A stretch of DNA of 7,993 nucleotides, taken from contig JACRHQ010000014.1 in assembly GCA_016217585.1 (NCBI GenBank), positions 1-7,993 of the forward strand, written 5' to 3'. This stretch comes from Candidatus Omnitrophota bacterium. Lineage in GTDB: Bacteria; Omnitrophota; Gorgyraeia; Zapsychrales; Zapsychraceae. Positions 1 through 7,851 of this stretch are shown here, piece by piece. The position numbers were made by a program, and so were the translations under genes. Position 1 is the first letter of the stretch; every line of letters begins with the position of its first letter. Below the pieces are notes generated by a model, which had not been told where the DNA came from, ran no database searches, and saw nothing but the letters and a program-made list of their open reading frames with translations.

Positions 1-331
1 GGAACGCGGCCTCCGCCTGTTCCCGCGTGATGTGTTCGTAAGGGCGCTTCTCCAGGACCTTCCCCTGGATATCGGCGGAATCGGTCGACGTCCCCAGGAC
101 AAGCGTGGCGCGGTAGGCCTTGTCCATATCGACGAATTTGTTAAACAGTTTCGTCGATTTCCCCAAAAGGACAACCAGGACACCCGTGGCCAGCGGGTCC
201 AGCGTCCCGGCGTGGCCGACCTGCTGCATCCTGAATTTCCGGCGCACCTCTTTGACCACGTCATGGGACGTCAACCCCATGGGTTTATTGACGACCAGAA
301 TCCCTTCTTTTGCTGCAATTATCCCAGGCAT
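1..331 (-). CDS. truB: tRNA pseudouridine(55) synthase TruB, N-terminal part (runs off window)
   Basis: TruB converts uridine 55 in the T-loop of most tRNAs to pseudouridine in the cytoplasm. I translated this by hand: the reading starts at the ATG at 331-329 and continues open to base 1, giving about 110 residues, so the C-terminal part lies outside the window. The N-terminus MPGIIAAKEGILVVNKPMG and the segment VGHAGTLDPLATGVL (residues 38-52) are the TruB signature, with the catalytic aspartate at D45. A GGTGG ribosome-binding site (339-343) lies 7 bases before the ATG, which supports the start. It follows nrnA by 27 bp and is probably co-transcribed with it; rbfA-nrnA-truB is a common bacterial gene order. 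The identification is firm; only completeness cannot be judged. Confidence 0.95.
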   Translation of the reverse strand, partial: MPGIIAAKEGILVVNKPMGLTSHDVVKEVRRKFRMQQVGHAGTLDPLATGVLVVLLGKSTKLFNKFVDMDKAYRATLVLGTSTDSADIQGKVLEKRPYEHITREQAEAAF

Positions 332-358
332 AATATATCCACCGTCGTTAATCTGCGG

Positions 359-1333
359 TTAACTTTTTGTACGCAAAGACTCGCCCAGCCTGGCCAACAG
401 ATCCCTGCGCGCCCCTTTCATGTCCTTTTCGATCGAACATCCGCTCGCCCTTTGATGGCCGCCGCCGCGAAAATGGCTCGCCAGGGCCGCGACGTCAAAT
501 TTTTCGGTGGACCTTAGATTGACGCGCGTCCTGGCTTTGCCGACCTGCGTGAAAATGACCACGACTTCCACCCCGCGCATGGAACGCAAAAACTGGAATA
601 TCGCGTCGCGCAGATCAAACTGTTTGGAAAACCTTGAAATGGTTTTACGGGACAACTCCAGACAAACGACCTTGCCCCCAAAGAGGACTTCAAACCGGCT
701 CATTAACTTGACGAATTGCTTCAAATCCGCCCGGGGGATCGAGGCGTACACCTTGCGGTACAGGTCCTTGACGGAGAAGTTAAACCGCATCAGGTCGCCG
801 GCGATATGGTGGGCGCGGGCGGTCGTGTTCTCGAAACGGAACGACCCCGTGTCCGTCATGATCCCTATATAGAGGTTCAAGGCCACATCGCGCGTCAACC
901 GGCCTTCCCCCTCCTGGATCAAGGCATAGATAACTTCCGCCGTCGAAGACGCTTTCGCGTCGACGAGGTTCAGGTCGCCGAAAAAATCATTGGTGATATG
1001 GTGGTCGATATTAATGACGGTTTTACCCGGCGGGACCAGCCTCCTGACTTTACCGACGCGCTCCAGCTCGCCGCAATCAAGGACGATGGCCGCGTCATAA
1101 CCGACCTTCATCCCGCCTTCGTAGCTTTTGATCCGGTCCACGCCGGGCAGGAAATAGAACCGCGCCAATACGGGCGCCTCGTTGACGATATGGACTTTTT
1201 TGCCCAGCCCGCGCAGATACCCGGCCAGCGCGAGCTCGGAACCCAGGGCGTCGGGGTCGGGGTTGACATGGGTCGAGATCAGGAACGTCCTGTTATCCCT
1301 GATCGTCCGGATGATCTTCTTTATCTTTGTCAT
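359..1333 (-). CDS. nrnA: DHH/DHHA1 phosphoesterase, NrnA type (oligoribonuclease / pAp phosphatase)
   Basis: This 324-residue protein has the two-domain architecture of NrnA. Enzymes of this family degrade RNA oligonucleotides of a few bases and remove the 3' phosphate from pAp. The N-terminal DHH domain shows HVNPDPDALGS (H22, D26, D28), VLDCGE (D86), NIDHH (D110, H111, H112) and TDTGS (D161), which are the expected manganese ligands. The C-terminal DHHA1 domain ends with the substrate-binding loop RGGGHQRASGC (residues 289-299). The ATG at 1333 lies inside the end of rbfA, a 41-bp overlap. No clear Shine-Dalgarno precedes it, so translation is probably coupled to rbfA. Length is normal for the family (about 310-330). 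The family assignment is firm; the preferred substrate (nanoRNA or pAp) cannot be told from sequence. Confidence 0.92.
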   Translation of the reverse strand: MTKIKKIIRTIRDNRTFLISTHVNPDPDALGSELALAGYLRGLGKKVHIVNEAPVLARFYFLPGVDRIKSYEGGMKVGYDAAIVLDCGELERVGKVRRLVPPGKTVINIDHHITNDFFGDLNLVDAKASSTAEVIYALIQEGEGRLTRDVALNLYIGIMTDTGSFRFENTTARAHHIAGDLMRFNFSVKDLYRKVYASIPRADLKQFVKLMSRFEVLFGGKVVCLELSRKTISRFSKQFDLRDAIFQFLRSMRGVEVVVIFTQVGKARTRVNLRSTEKFDVAALASHFRGGGHQRASGCSIEKDMKGARRDLLARLGESLRTKS

Positions 1334-1664
1334 GGTGTATCTGTGTCAGGGCGTTTTCGATCCGCGCGCTGAATTCGATGGACCGGTCATAGAAAAAAGA
1401 CAACATGGGCGTGTAGCGTATCTTGACGCGCGCTCCCACCAGCCGGCGGATCATCCCGGCCGCGCTCTTGAGCGCGTGGTGCGCCGCCTCGACCGCGGCC
1501 GCCTCGCCCAGCACGCTGAAATAAACCTTGGCCGTCTGCAGGTCGCGGCTGACCTCGACGCCGGTGATCGTCACGAACCGCAGGCGCGAATCCCCCAGTT
1601 CCCGCTGGACGATCTCGCTGATCTCCCTTTTGATCTGTTCATTGACCCGTTTGATGCGGTCCAT
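1293..1664 (-). CDS. rbfA: 30S ribosome-binding factor RbfA
   Basis: RbfA binds the immature 30S subunit near the 5' end of 16S rRNA and helps its late maturation, especially in the cold. The 123-residue product shows the family pattern: a basic start (MDRIKRVNEQIKREISEIVQ), then RELGDSRLRFVTITGVEVSRDLQTAKVYFSVLG written here in two parts (residues 21-38 and 39-53), then RRLVGARVKIRYTP (73-86) and the ending LSFFYDRSIEFSARIE (88-103), which together form the KH-like fold. A strong purine-rich ribosome-binding site (1671-1678, AAGGGA on the coding strand) sits 6 bases before the ATG. The start lies 26 bp inside the end of cca. The tail after residue 107 is charged and poorly conserved and overlaps the start of nrnA. 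Here rbfA follows cca and not infB. Confidence 0.95.
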   Translation of the reverse strand: MDRIKRVNEQIKREISEIVQRELGDSRLRFVTITGVEVSRDLQTAKVYFSVLGEAAAVEAAHHALKSAAGMIRRLVGARVKIRYTPMLSFFYDRSIEFSARIENALTQIHHDKDKEDHPDDQG

Positions 1665-2943
1665 CTGTTTTCCCTTCCCGGCCGGGGACCATCGCCCCGG
1701 CCGCGGCTAACTGTGATCTGCGTCCTTTTAATTCCCCGTCGATCTTTTGATATAAAATCCCGGATAAAATTGCGCCGATCTCTTTCCCGGGTTTTACCCC
1801 CATCCGCTTGAGGTCTTCACCGTCAATGTCCGGCCGCAGACCGGCATCCCGCGTCAGATAACGGTCGACCCTCTCCGCGACCCCGACGTGATCCGCGCGG
1901 AGGCGCAAATAAACCGCCATTCCAGCGGTTAAAGGTTTTAAGATTCTGTAAACCTCACTCCGGGATAATCCGGGGACGGCCAGCTGCCGTAATAATGGCC
2001 TCGTACCGGGAACTTGCAGGATACTTTCTTTTTCCTCTTTTTTCAAGGGAAATTTCCCGAGGATACGAGGGAGCTGCCGGCCGCCGATCGCTTCGGCGCT
2101 GGCCATGAAAAAAATGAGCCAGCGGCTGCGCCGGTATTCCAAGGCCAGCTTCACCGGAAGACGCTGCCAGCGCTTGCAGACCTGTTCCAGAAGGCGGATG
2201 TCCAGCGCCCAGGCCGGGTCCATCAGCCCCAACGCGCCCAGATCCTCAAGACGCCCAAGCTGGCCGGCCGGGTTATCCTCCGAGAGCATTTTCCTGAACT
2301 CCGCAAAATACCGCGGCGGCTTGACGTTGTCGACCGCTTTCGTCCGTAACGCTTTTTTCAAAAGCCGCAGCGTCGCGGCTTCAATCCGAAAATGCAGCCG
2401 CTGTTCAAAACGCGCCGCCCGTAAAATGCGCGTCGGGTCATCGACAAAACTGCGGTCATGCAAGACGCGGATTGTCCCGCCGCGCAGGTCCGGGAGGCCG
2501 CCGAATTCATCGACCAGCCGGCCGAAATCCCCGCGGTTGATGCACACGGCCATGGCGTTGATCGTAAAATCACGGCGGAAGAGGTCGTCGCGCAGCGTCC
2601 CCGCCGAAGGCGCGACCCGCGGCAAAGCCCCGGGGTACGGATACGACTCCCGTCTGGTGGACGCGAAATCGACGCGCACACCCGACGGCCACTGGACCGT
2701 GGCCGTGCCGAATTCCGGATAAACCCTGACAACCGCTCCCTGCGCCTGGGCGACTTTCTTTGCCAGGGCGACGGCGTCTCCCTCAACGACAATATCCAGG
2801 TCCAGATTTTCCCGGCCGAGGATGATATCCCTCACGATCCCGCCGACGATATAGGCCGGCAGCCCACGGCGGTCGGCTTCGCCGGCGATCGTCCGGATAA
2901 TGCGCGAGAGGCGGCGGTCGATGTTGTTTAAATAATTTCTCAT
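1639..2943 (-). CDS. cca: tRNA nucleotidyltransferase / poly(A) polymerase family protein (class II)
   Basis: Class II nucleotidyltransferases add or repair the 3' CCA of tRNA without a nucleic acid template. The 434-residue protein has the head-domain motifs in order: YIVGGIVRD (31-39), LDLDIV with metal-binding D48 and D50, the RRDFTINAMA motif (123-132), and the template-like helix FVDDPTRILRAARFEQR (166-182). The neck, body and tail helices follow. No HD, CBS or DHH domain is present. In the nucleotide-selecting motif D the usual Glu-Asp reads Asp-Asp (D168, D169), with the matching arginine R172. Some bacteria split the job between CC-adding and A-adding enzymes, so the exact specificity (CCA, CC, A, or poly(A)) is open. 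The ATG at 2943 is 5 bp after the xerD stop and lacks a strong ribosome-binding site. The 3' end overlaps rbfA by 26 bp. Confidence 0.88.
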   Translation of the reverse strand: MRNYLNNIDRRLSRIIRTIAGEADRRGLPAYIVGGIVRDIILGRENLDLDIVVEGDAVALAKKVAQAQGAVVRVYPEFGTATVQWPSGVRVDFASTRRESYPYPGALPRVAPSAGTLRDDLFRRDFTINAMAVCINRGDFGRLVDEFGGLPDLRGGTIRVLHDRSFVDDPTRILRAARFEQRLHFRIEAATLRLLKKALRTKAVDNVKPPRYFAEFRKMLSEDNPAGQLGRLEDLGALGLMDPAWALDIRLLEQVCKRWQRLPVKLALEYRRSRWLIFFMASAEAIGGRQLPRILGKFPLKKEEKESILQVPGTRPLLRQLAVPGLSRSEVYRILKPLTAGMAVYLRLRADHVGVAERVDRYLTRDAGLRPDIDGEDLKRMGVKPGKEIGAILSGILYQKIDGELKGRRSQLAAAGAMVPGREGKTDGPHQTGQ

Positions 2944-2948
2944 AACAT

Positions 2949-3838
2949 TTATCCGCGCGGGTGGAATTGTTTGTGGACCGCCCGGAGCCGCTCTTTGTCG
3001 ACGTGCGTATAAATTTGCGTGGTGGAAATGTCCGAGTGCCCCAGCATCTCCTGGACGGAGCGCAAGTCCGCCCCGTGCTCCAGAAGGTGCGTGGCAAAGG
3101 AATGCCGCAAGGTGTGCGGCTTGATCTCTTTTTTAATATTGGCCTTGCGGGCGTACTGCTTGATGATCTTCCAGATACTCTGACGGCTCATGTCCCGGCC
3201 CAGCCGGCTTAAAAACAGCGCCGGGGGCGCGGGCACCCGCCCTTTGGTCAGTTTGGGCCGGGAGACGTTGCAATACCGCTCCACCGCTTCCCTGGCCCTT
3301 TTGCCGACGGGGATGATGCGCTCCTTGCGCCCCTTGCCGATACAGCGCACGTATCCGACCTCCAGGTTGATATTTTCCAGCTTTAAATGGGCCAGCTCCG
3401 AGACCCGCATCCCGCTCGCGTAGAAAAGCTCCAGGACCGCCTTGTCGCGGACCGTCTGCCAGTGACCGCCTTTGGCGGCGGCCAGCATCGCCTCGATTTC
3501 CTGGACGGTCAAAACGTCGGGGATCCGCTTCCATAATTTCGGCGTATCGACCAGGTTCGTCGGGTCCGCGCCGGCCAGGCCTTCGCGCACCAAAAAACGG
3601 TGGAACATCTTGATCGCCGACAGGCTGCGGCAGATAGACGTCGCCGACAACCCGCGCGATTTCTGCCGGTACATATAATCCGCGATGTCCTTGCGCTCGA
3701 CCTGGCGGATGTCCTTGCGGCCTTTCTCATCCAGGAAAGAACAGTACTGTGCCAGGTCCCGGCGGTAGGCCATGAGCGTGTTGCCGGCGAGGCCGCGCTC
3801 CACGGACAAATAGTTCACGAACTCTTCGACATAGTTGC

Positions 3839-3842
<4 letters not shown>
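2949..3842 (-). CDS. xerD: Site-specific tyrosine recombinase XerD
   Basis: Xer recombinases resolve chromosome dimers at dif during cell division. The 297-residue protein has an N-terminal SAM-like DNA-binding domain (about 1-90) and a C-terminal catalytic domain with the full active site: R146 in ASGMRVSEL, K170 in GKGRKER, H243 and R246 in HTLRHSFATH, H269 in LGHS and the nucleophile Y278 in TTQIYTH. Length and spacing match XerD closely; XerC is the less likely alternative. The reading frame is open back to 4034, but the family N-terminus begins at MSNYVEEFVNYL, and the ATG at 3842 overlaps the stop of the lipoprotein gene as ATGA. No Shine-Dalgarno is visible, so translational coupling is likely. 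It is operonic with ligA and cca, which argues for a housekeeping role and not for a phage or island integrase. Confidence 0.93.
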
Positions 3843-6413
<2,571 letters not shown>

Positions 6414-6680
6414 TTATACGATCCGGAACCCCTGTTCGTGTCCCTGCGTCTCGGAAAAGCTGATATCTTTGTTGCGGACATACCCTTCAAAATTTTTCTC
6501 GAGGCCTTCGCAAAGCCGTTCGATGTCTTCCCGGCCCCCCTCGGCGCAGATCTCGACGCGCCCGTCGGGCAGGTTCTTCACCCAGCCTTTGAGGTCCAGA
6601 CTTTGCGCCTGCCTCTGGGTCGCGAAACGAAAACCGACTCCCTGGACGGTCCCTGAATAAAGTATGTGCGCCCGGATCAT
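6414..6680 (-). CDS. acyP: Acylphosphatase
   Basis: Acylphosphatase hydrolyses carboxyl-phosphate bonds of small acyl phosphates. The 88-residue product is of normal size and carries the family signatures: GTVQGVGFRFATQ (10-22), with the catalytic arginine R18, and GWVKNLPDGRVEICAEG (32-48), with the catalytic asparagine N36. The frame is open further back through a GTG at 6737, but that would run through the tRNA gene. The ATG at 6680 gives the conserved start MIRAHILYSG and begins 29 bp after the tRNA CCA end. No strong Shine-Dalgarno is visible. It is probably the first gene of the acyP-ligA-lipoprotein-xerD-cca-rbfA-nrnA-truB run. The physiological role of bacterial acylphosphatases is generally unclear, and nothing here narrows it. 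Confidence 0.93.
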   Translation of the reverse strand: MIRAHILYSGTVQGVGFRFATQRQAQSLDLKGWVKNLPDGRVEICAEGGREDIERLCEGLEKNFEGYVRNKDISFSETQGHEQGFRIV

Positions 6681-6709
6681 TGAAGGTAAAATACGAAGGC
6701 GGATAAAAA

Positions 6710-6786
6710 TGGTCGGGGAGGTGGGGGTTGAACCCACGACCTCAACGTCCCGAACGTTGCGCGCTAGCCAGCTGCGCTACTCCCCG
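6710..6786 (-). tRNA. tRNA-Pro, anticodon CGG, CCA encoded
   Basis: The minus strand folds as a complete tRNA. The acceptor stem is CGGGGAG with CTCCCCG (7 bp). The D-arm stem is GCGC with GCGC. The anticodon stem is CAACG with CGTTG, closing the loop TTCGGGA. The T-arm is GTGGG, loop TTCAACC, then CCCAC. The anticodon CGG (6750-6752) reads the proline codon CCG. The C1:G72 pair, A73, G35 and G36 are the expected proline identity elements. After A73 the gene encodes CCA (6710-6712), followed by a short T run. It begins only 7 bp after the stop codon of the GIY-YIG gene, so its transcript must come through or from within that gene. Nucleotides 1-38 (plus an insertion base in normal numbering, 39 bases in all) are repeated perfectly at 7243-7281. 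Confidence 0.97.
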
Positions 6787-6793
6787 TAATATT

Positions 6794-7072
6794 TTAATCT
6801 CGCGATTTACTTAAAACTTTTAACCGAAGCAAATCTCCATCGAGCAACGCTAACTTCTTAGATCTACTCCACCTTTTAATTTGGCTTTCCCTTGCTTCTG
6901 CTTCAAGTTTATCCTCAAATGATTCGGAATAAATAAGTGCTTCTGGTTGATTGAACGTTGTATATTTCCTCGCTGCAGTGCTGGCATGTTCCTTAAGCCG
7001 TCGCTTTAAATTTTTTGTAACTCCCGTATAAAAGGCACCATTCTCACATCGCAGAATATATAAAAACCACAT
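6794..7072 (-). CDS. Stand-alone GIY-YIG domain nuclease
   Basis: The 92-residue product is essentially one GIY-YIG nuclease domain, of the size of the small UPF0213/YhbQ-like group. The motif GIY corresponds to LYIL (4-7) and YIG to YTGVT (15-19). The catalytic arginine is expected in NLKRRLKEH (R24 or R25, most likely R25), and the metal-binding glutamate in EAEARESQIKRW (likely E62). A basic tail (KRWSRSKKLALL and the last ten residues) could contact DNA. A GAGGG ribosome-binding site (7080-7084) lies 7 bases before the ATG. Base composition is lower in G+C than the neighbours, which suggests transfer. It sits between an orphan tRNA half and the intact tRNA, downstream of a palindromic stretch. 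The domain call is firm. A role as the mobility nuclease of the 495-bp unit is inference; a DNA-repair or cellular role is the alternative. Confidence 0.88.
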   Translation of the reverse strand: MWFLYILRCENGAFYTGVTKNLKRRLKEHASTAARKYTTFNQPEALIYSESFEDKLEAEARESQIKRWSRSKKLALLDGDLLRLKVLSKSRD

Positions 7073-7080
7073 CTTTGAAC

Positions 7081-7242
7081 CCTCAACGCCCTTCGACGCG
7101 TTCGCCCTTCTGCCCTTCGATGGTACTCAAGGCCGAACCCTAAGCGGTGTCAAATGGGTTCGGGCTCACTTGCTCAGGGTGGTTCGCCGCTTCGAAGGGA
7201 ATGGTGAGCAAGCCCCGAGCCAGCGAGGGGCGCGTCGAACCA
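7081..7242. repeat. Palindrome-rich stretch (REP-like) upstream of the GIY-YIG gene
   Basis: About 160 bp without a credible gene hold several short inverted repeats. CCGAACCC (7133-7140) pairs perfectly with GGGTTCGG (7156-7163) around a 15-base loop. CTTGCTCA (7169-7176) pairs with TGAGCAAG (7205-7212). CCCTTCGA occurs at 7089-7096 and 7113-7120, with its inverse TCGAAGGG at 7192-7199. TGGTTCG (7180-7186) pairs with CGAACCA (7236-7242), and GCCCC (7212-7216) with GGGGC (7227-7231). The last arm ends exactly at the start of the orphan tRNA half. The nested pattern implies a folded RNA or single-stranded DNA structure, as in REP or attachment sequences. Whether it is a recombination site, a regulatory leader of the nuclease gene, or both cannot be told from one copy. 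Confidence 0.6.
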
Positions 7243-7281
7243 TCCCGAACGTTGCGCGCTAGCCAGCTGCGCTACTCCCCG
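7243..7281 (-). pseudogene. Orphan 5' half of tRNA-Pro (direct repeat of 6748-6786)
   Basis: The minus strand reads from the acceptor strand CGGGGAG through the D-arm and the anticodon 5' stem CAACG to the end of the loop TTCGGGA. It is identical in 39 of 39 bases to the intact tRNA-Pro at 6748-6786. The match starts exactly at tRNA position 1: the flank before it reads GAGCAATT here and AATATTA at the intact gene. It stops at the last anticodon-loop base, after which this copy continues TGGTTCG into the palindromes. It cannot make a tRNA. Because the promoter at 7364-7392 lies on this side, it probably marks the original 5' end of the tRNA gene before disruption. Confidence 0.9.
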
Positions 7282-7363
7282 AATTGCTCTTGCTTAAGTG
7301 TCCGCAATTCGCATCGAACCCAAAAGGTGAGATGCCTGAATAACTGTCGAAATATTGAGGGAT

Positions 7364-7392
7364 AGTCTACCATCAATGAAAATATCCGTCAA
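7364..7392 (-). promoter_or_regulatory. Predicted sigma-70-type promoter of the tRNA-Pro locus
   Basis: On the minus strand a -35 box TTGACG (7387-7392, five of six consensus bases) is followed by a 17-bp spacer and a -10 box TAGACT (7364-7369, four of six). TGG immediately before the -10 box makes an extended -10 element. Transcription would start near 7357, about 76 bases before the orphan tRNA half, and would continue through the GIY-YIG gene to the intact tRNA. The -35 box lies 25 bp after the fabZ stop. This assignment rests on consensus matching alone. Confidence 0.6.
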
Positions 7393-7416
7393 TCAGCTCT
7401 TGGAGAAAGCCCCCTC

Positions 7417-7851
7417 TTATACTTCCTTAATGCCGAAACCGATCTGTGCCTCCGCCACAAGCTTGTCCCCCACAAACGCCTTCGTGTCCAGGAATCCCGC
7501 CTTGGGCATCAGTTTCAGCGTCCTGATCTCCAGCCGCAGCTGGTCGCCGGGGACAACGGGCGCGATGAATTTCGCCGTGGTCTTGGCCAGATAATAGGTC
7601 AGGGTCTTGCCCTGCATGTTCTTGCTGTAATAAAAATAGATGCACCCGGCCTGGGCCAGGGCCTCAATGATCAAAACCCCCGGCATGATCTTCTCGTTGG
7701 GAAAATGTCCCACAAAAAACTGTTCGTTGACCGAGACGTTCTTGATGGCGACCAGCCGGTCGTTGGGCACCAGCTCCACCACCTTGTCAATCATCAAAAA
7801 CGGAAACCGGTGCGGGATGATCTTCTGAATTTCGCGGATGTCAAGTTCCAT
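7417..7851 (-). CDS. fabZ: 3-hydroxyacyl-[acyl-carrier-protein] dehydratase FabZ
   Basis: FabZ dehydrates 3-hydroxyacyl-ACP to trans-2-enoyl-ACP in each round of type II fatty acid synthesis. The 144-residue hot-dog-fold protein shows IIPHRFPFLMIDKV (11-24), then VGHFPNEKIMPGVLIIEALAQ (47-67) with the catalytic pair H49 and E63, and the later segment KFIAPVVPGDQL (94-105). Length is typical. A strong ribosome-binding site AGAGGGAG (7857-7864) lies 5 bases before the ATG. It is a stand-alone FabZ, not a fusion with LpxC. No clear intrinsic terminator follows; GGGGGCTTTCTCC just after the stop forms only a weak hairpin with no T run, so read-through into the tRNA locus is possible. The neighbouring genes do not share its pathway. 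Confidence 0.96.
   Translation of the reverse strand: MELDIREIQKIIPHRFPFLMIDKVVELVPNDRLVAIKNVSVNEQFFVGHFPNEKIMPGVLIIEALAQAGCIYFYYSKNMQGKTLTYYLAKTTAKFIAPVVPGDQLRLEIRTLKLMPKAGFLDTKAFVGDKLVAEAQIGFGIKEV

Larger units (their letters stand above)
6787..7281 (-). mobile_element. Putative mini-element: GIY-YIG gene plus palindromes inserted in tRNA-Pro
   Basis: This 495-bp unit is bounded by 39-bp perfect direct repeats. One repeat is the orphan tRNA half at its right end (7243-7281); the other is the 5' half of the intact tRNA just to its left (6748-6786). Inside are a palindrome-rich stretch and one small nuclease gene. The interior of that gene is clearly AT-richer than its surroundings: 21 G+C of 60 at 6901-6960, against 37 of 60 at 5221-5280 in ligA. 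The repeat ends in the anticodon loop. My reading is that the unit inserted at the anticodon loop and brought a replacement 5' half that rebuilds the tRNA. No integrase or transposase is inside. Known families of tRNA-targeting islands mostly duplicate the 3' half, so this arrangement is unusual. A simple tandem duplication followed by gene insertion is an alternative. Confidence 0.6.

Noticed and set aside
716..1372. Long plus-strand open frames opposite nrnA, rbfA, cca and ligA (for example 716-1372, 1182-1811, 2105-2722, 5700-6362)
   Set aside because: They lie antisense to genes with complete family motifs, have arginine- and proline-rich compositions typical of high-G+C shadow frames, and show no recognisable domains.
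6700..6709. T run directly after the tRNA CCA as an intrinsic terminator
   Set aside because: Five T residues follow, but the only hairpin ahead is the tRNA itself, so a dedicated terminator cannot be supported; acyP may be co-transcribed.
6681..6737. GTG start for acyP at 6737
   Set aside because: It would place the start inside the tRNA gene; the ATG at 6680 matches the normal acylphosphatase N-terminus.
6748..7281. Group I intron with a GIY-YIG homing nuclease in the tRNA anticodon loop
   Set aside because: The position fits, but the downstream exon would have to begin with the 3' half only. Instead a whole 5' half is present again before the 3' half, so no splicing is needed, and I see no group I core elements in the 456 bp interior.
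7147..7365. Plus-strand 72-codon frame across the palindromes and the orphan tRNA half
   Set aside because: It runs through inverted repeats and a tRNA fragment, has no ribosome-binding site and no recognisable protein pattern.
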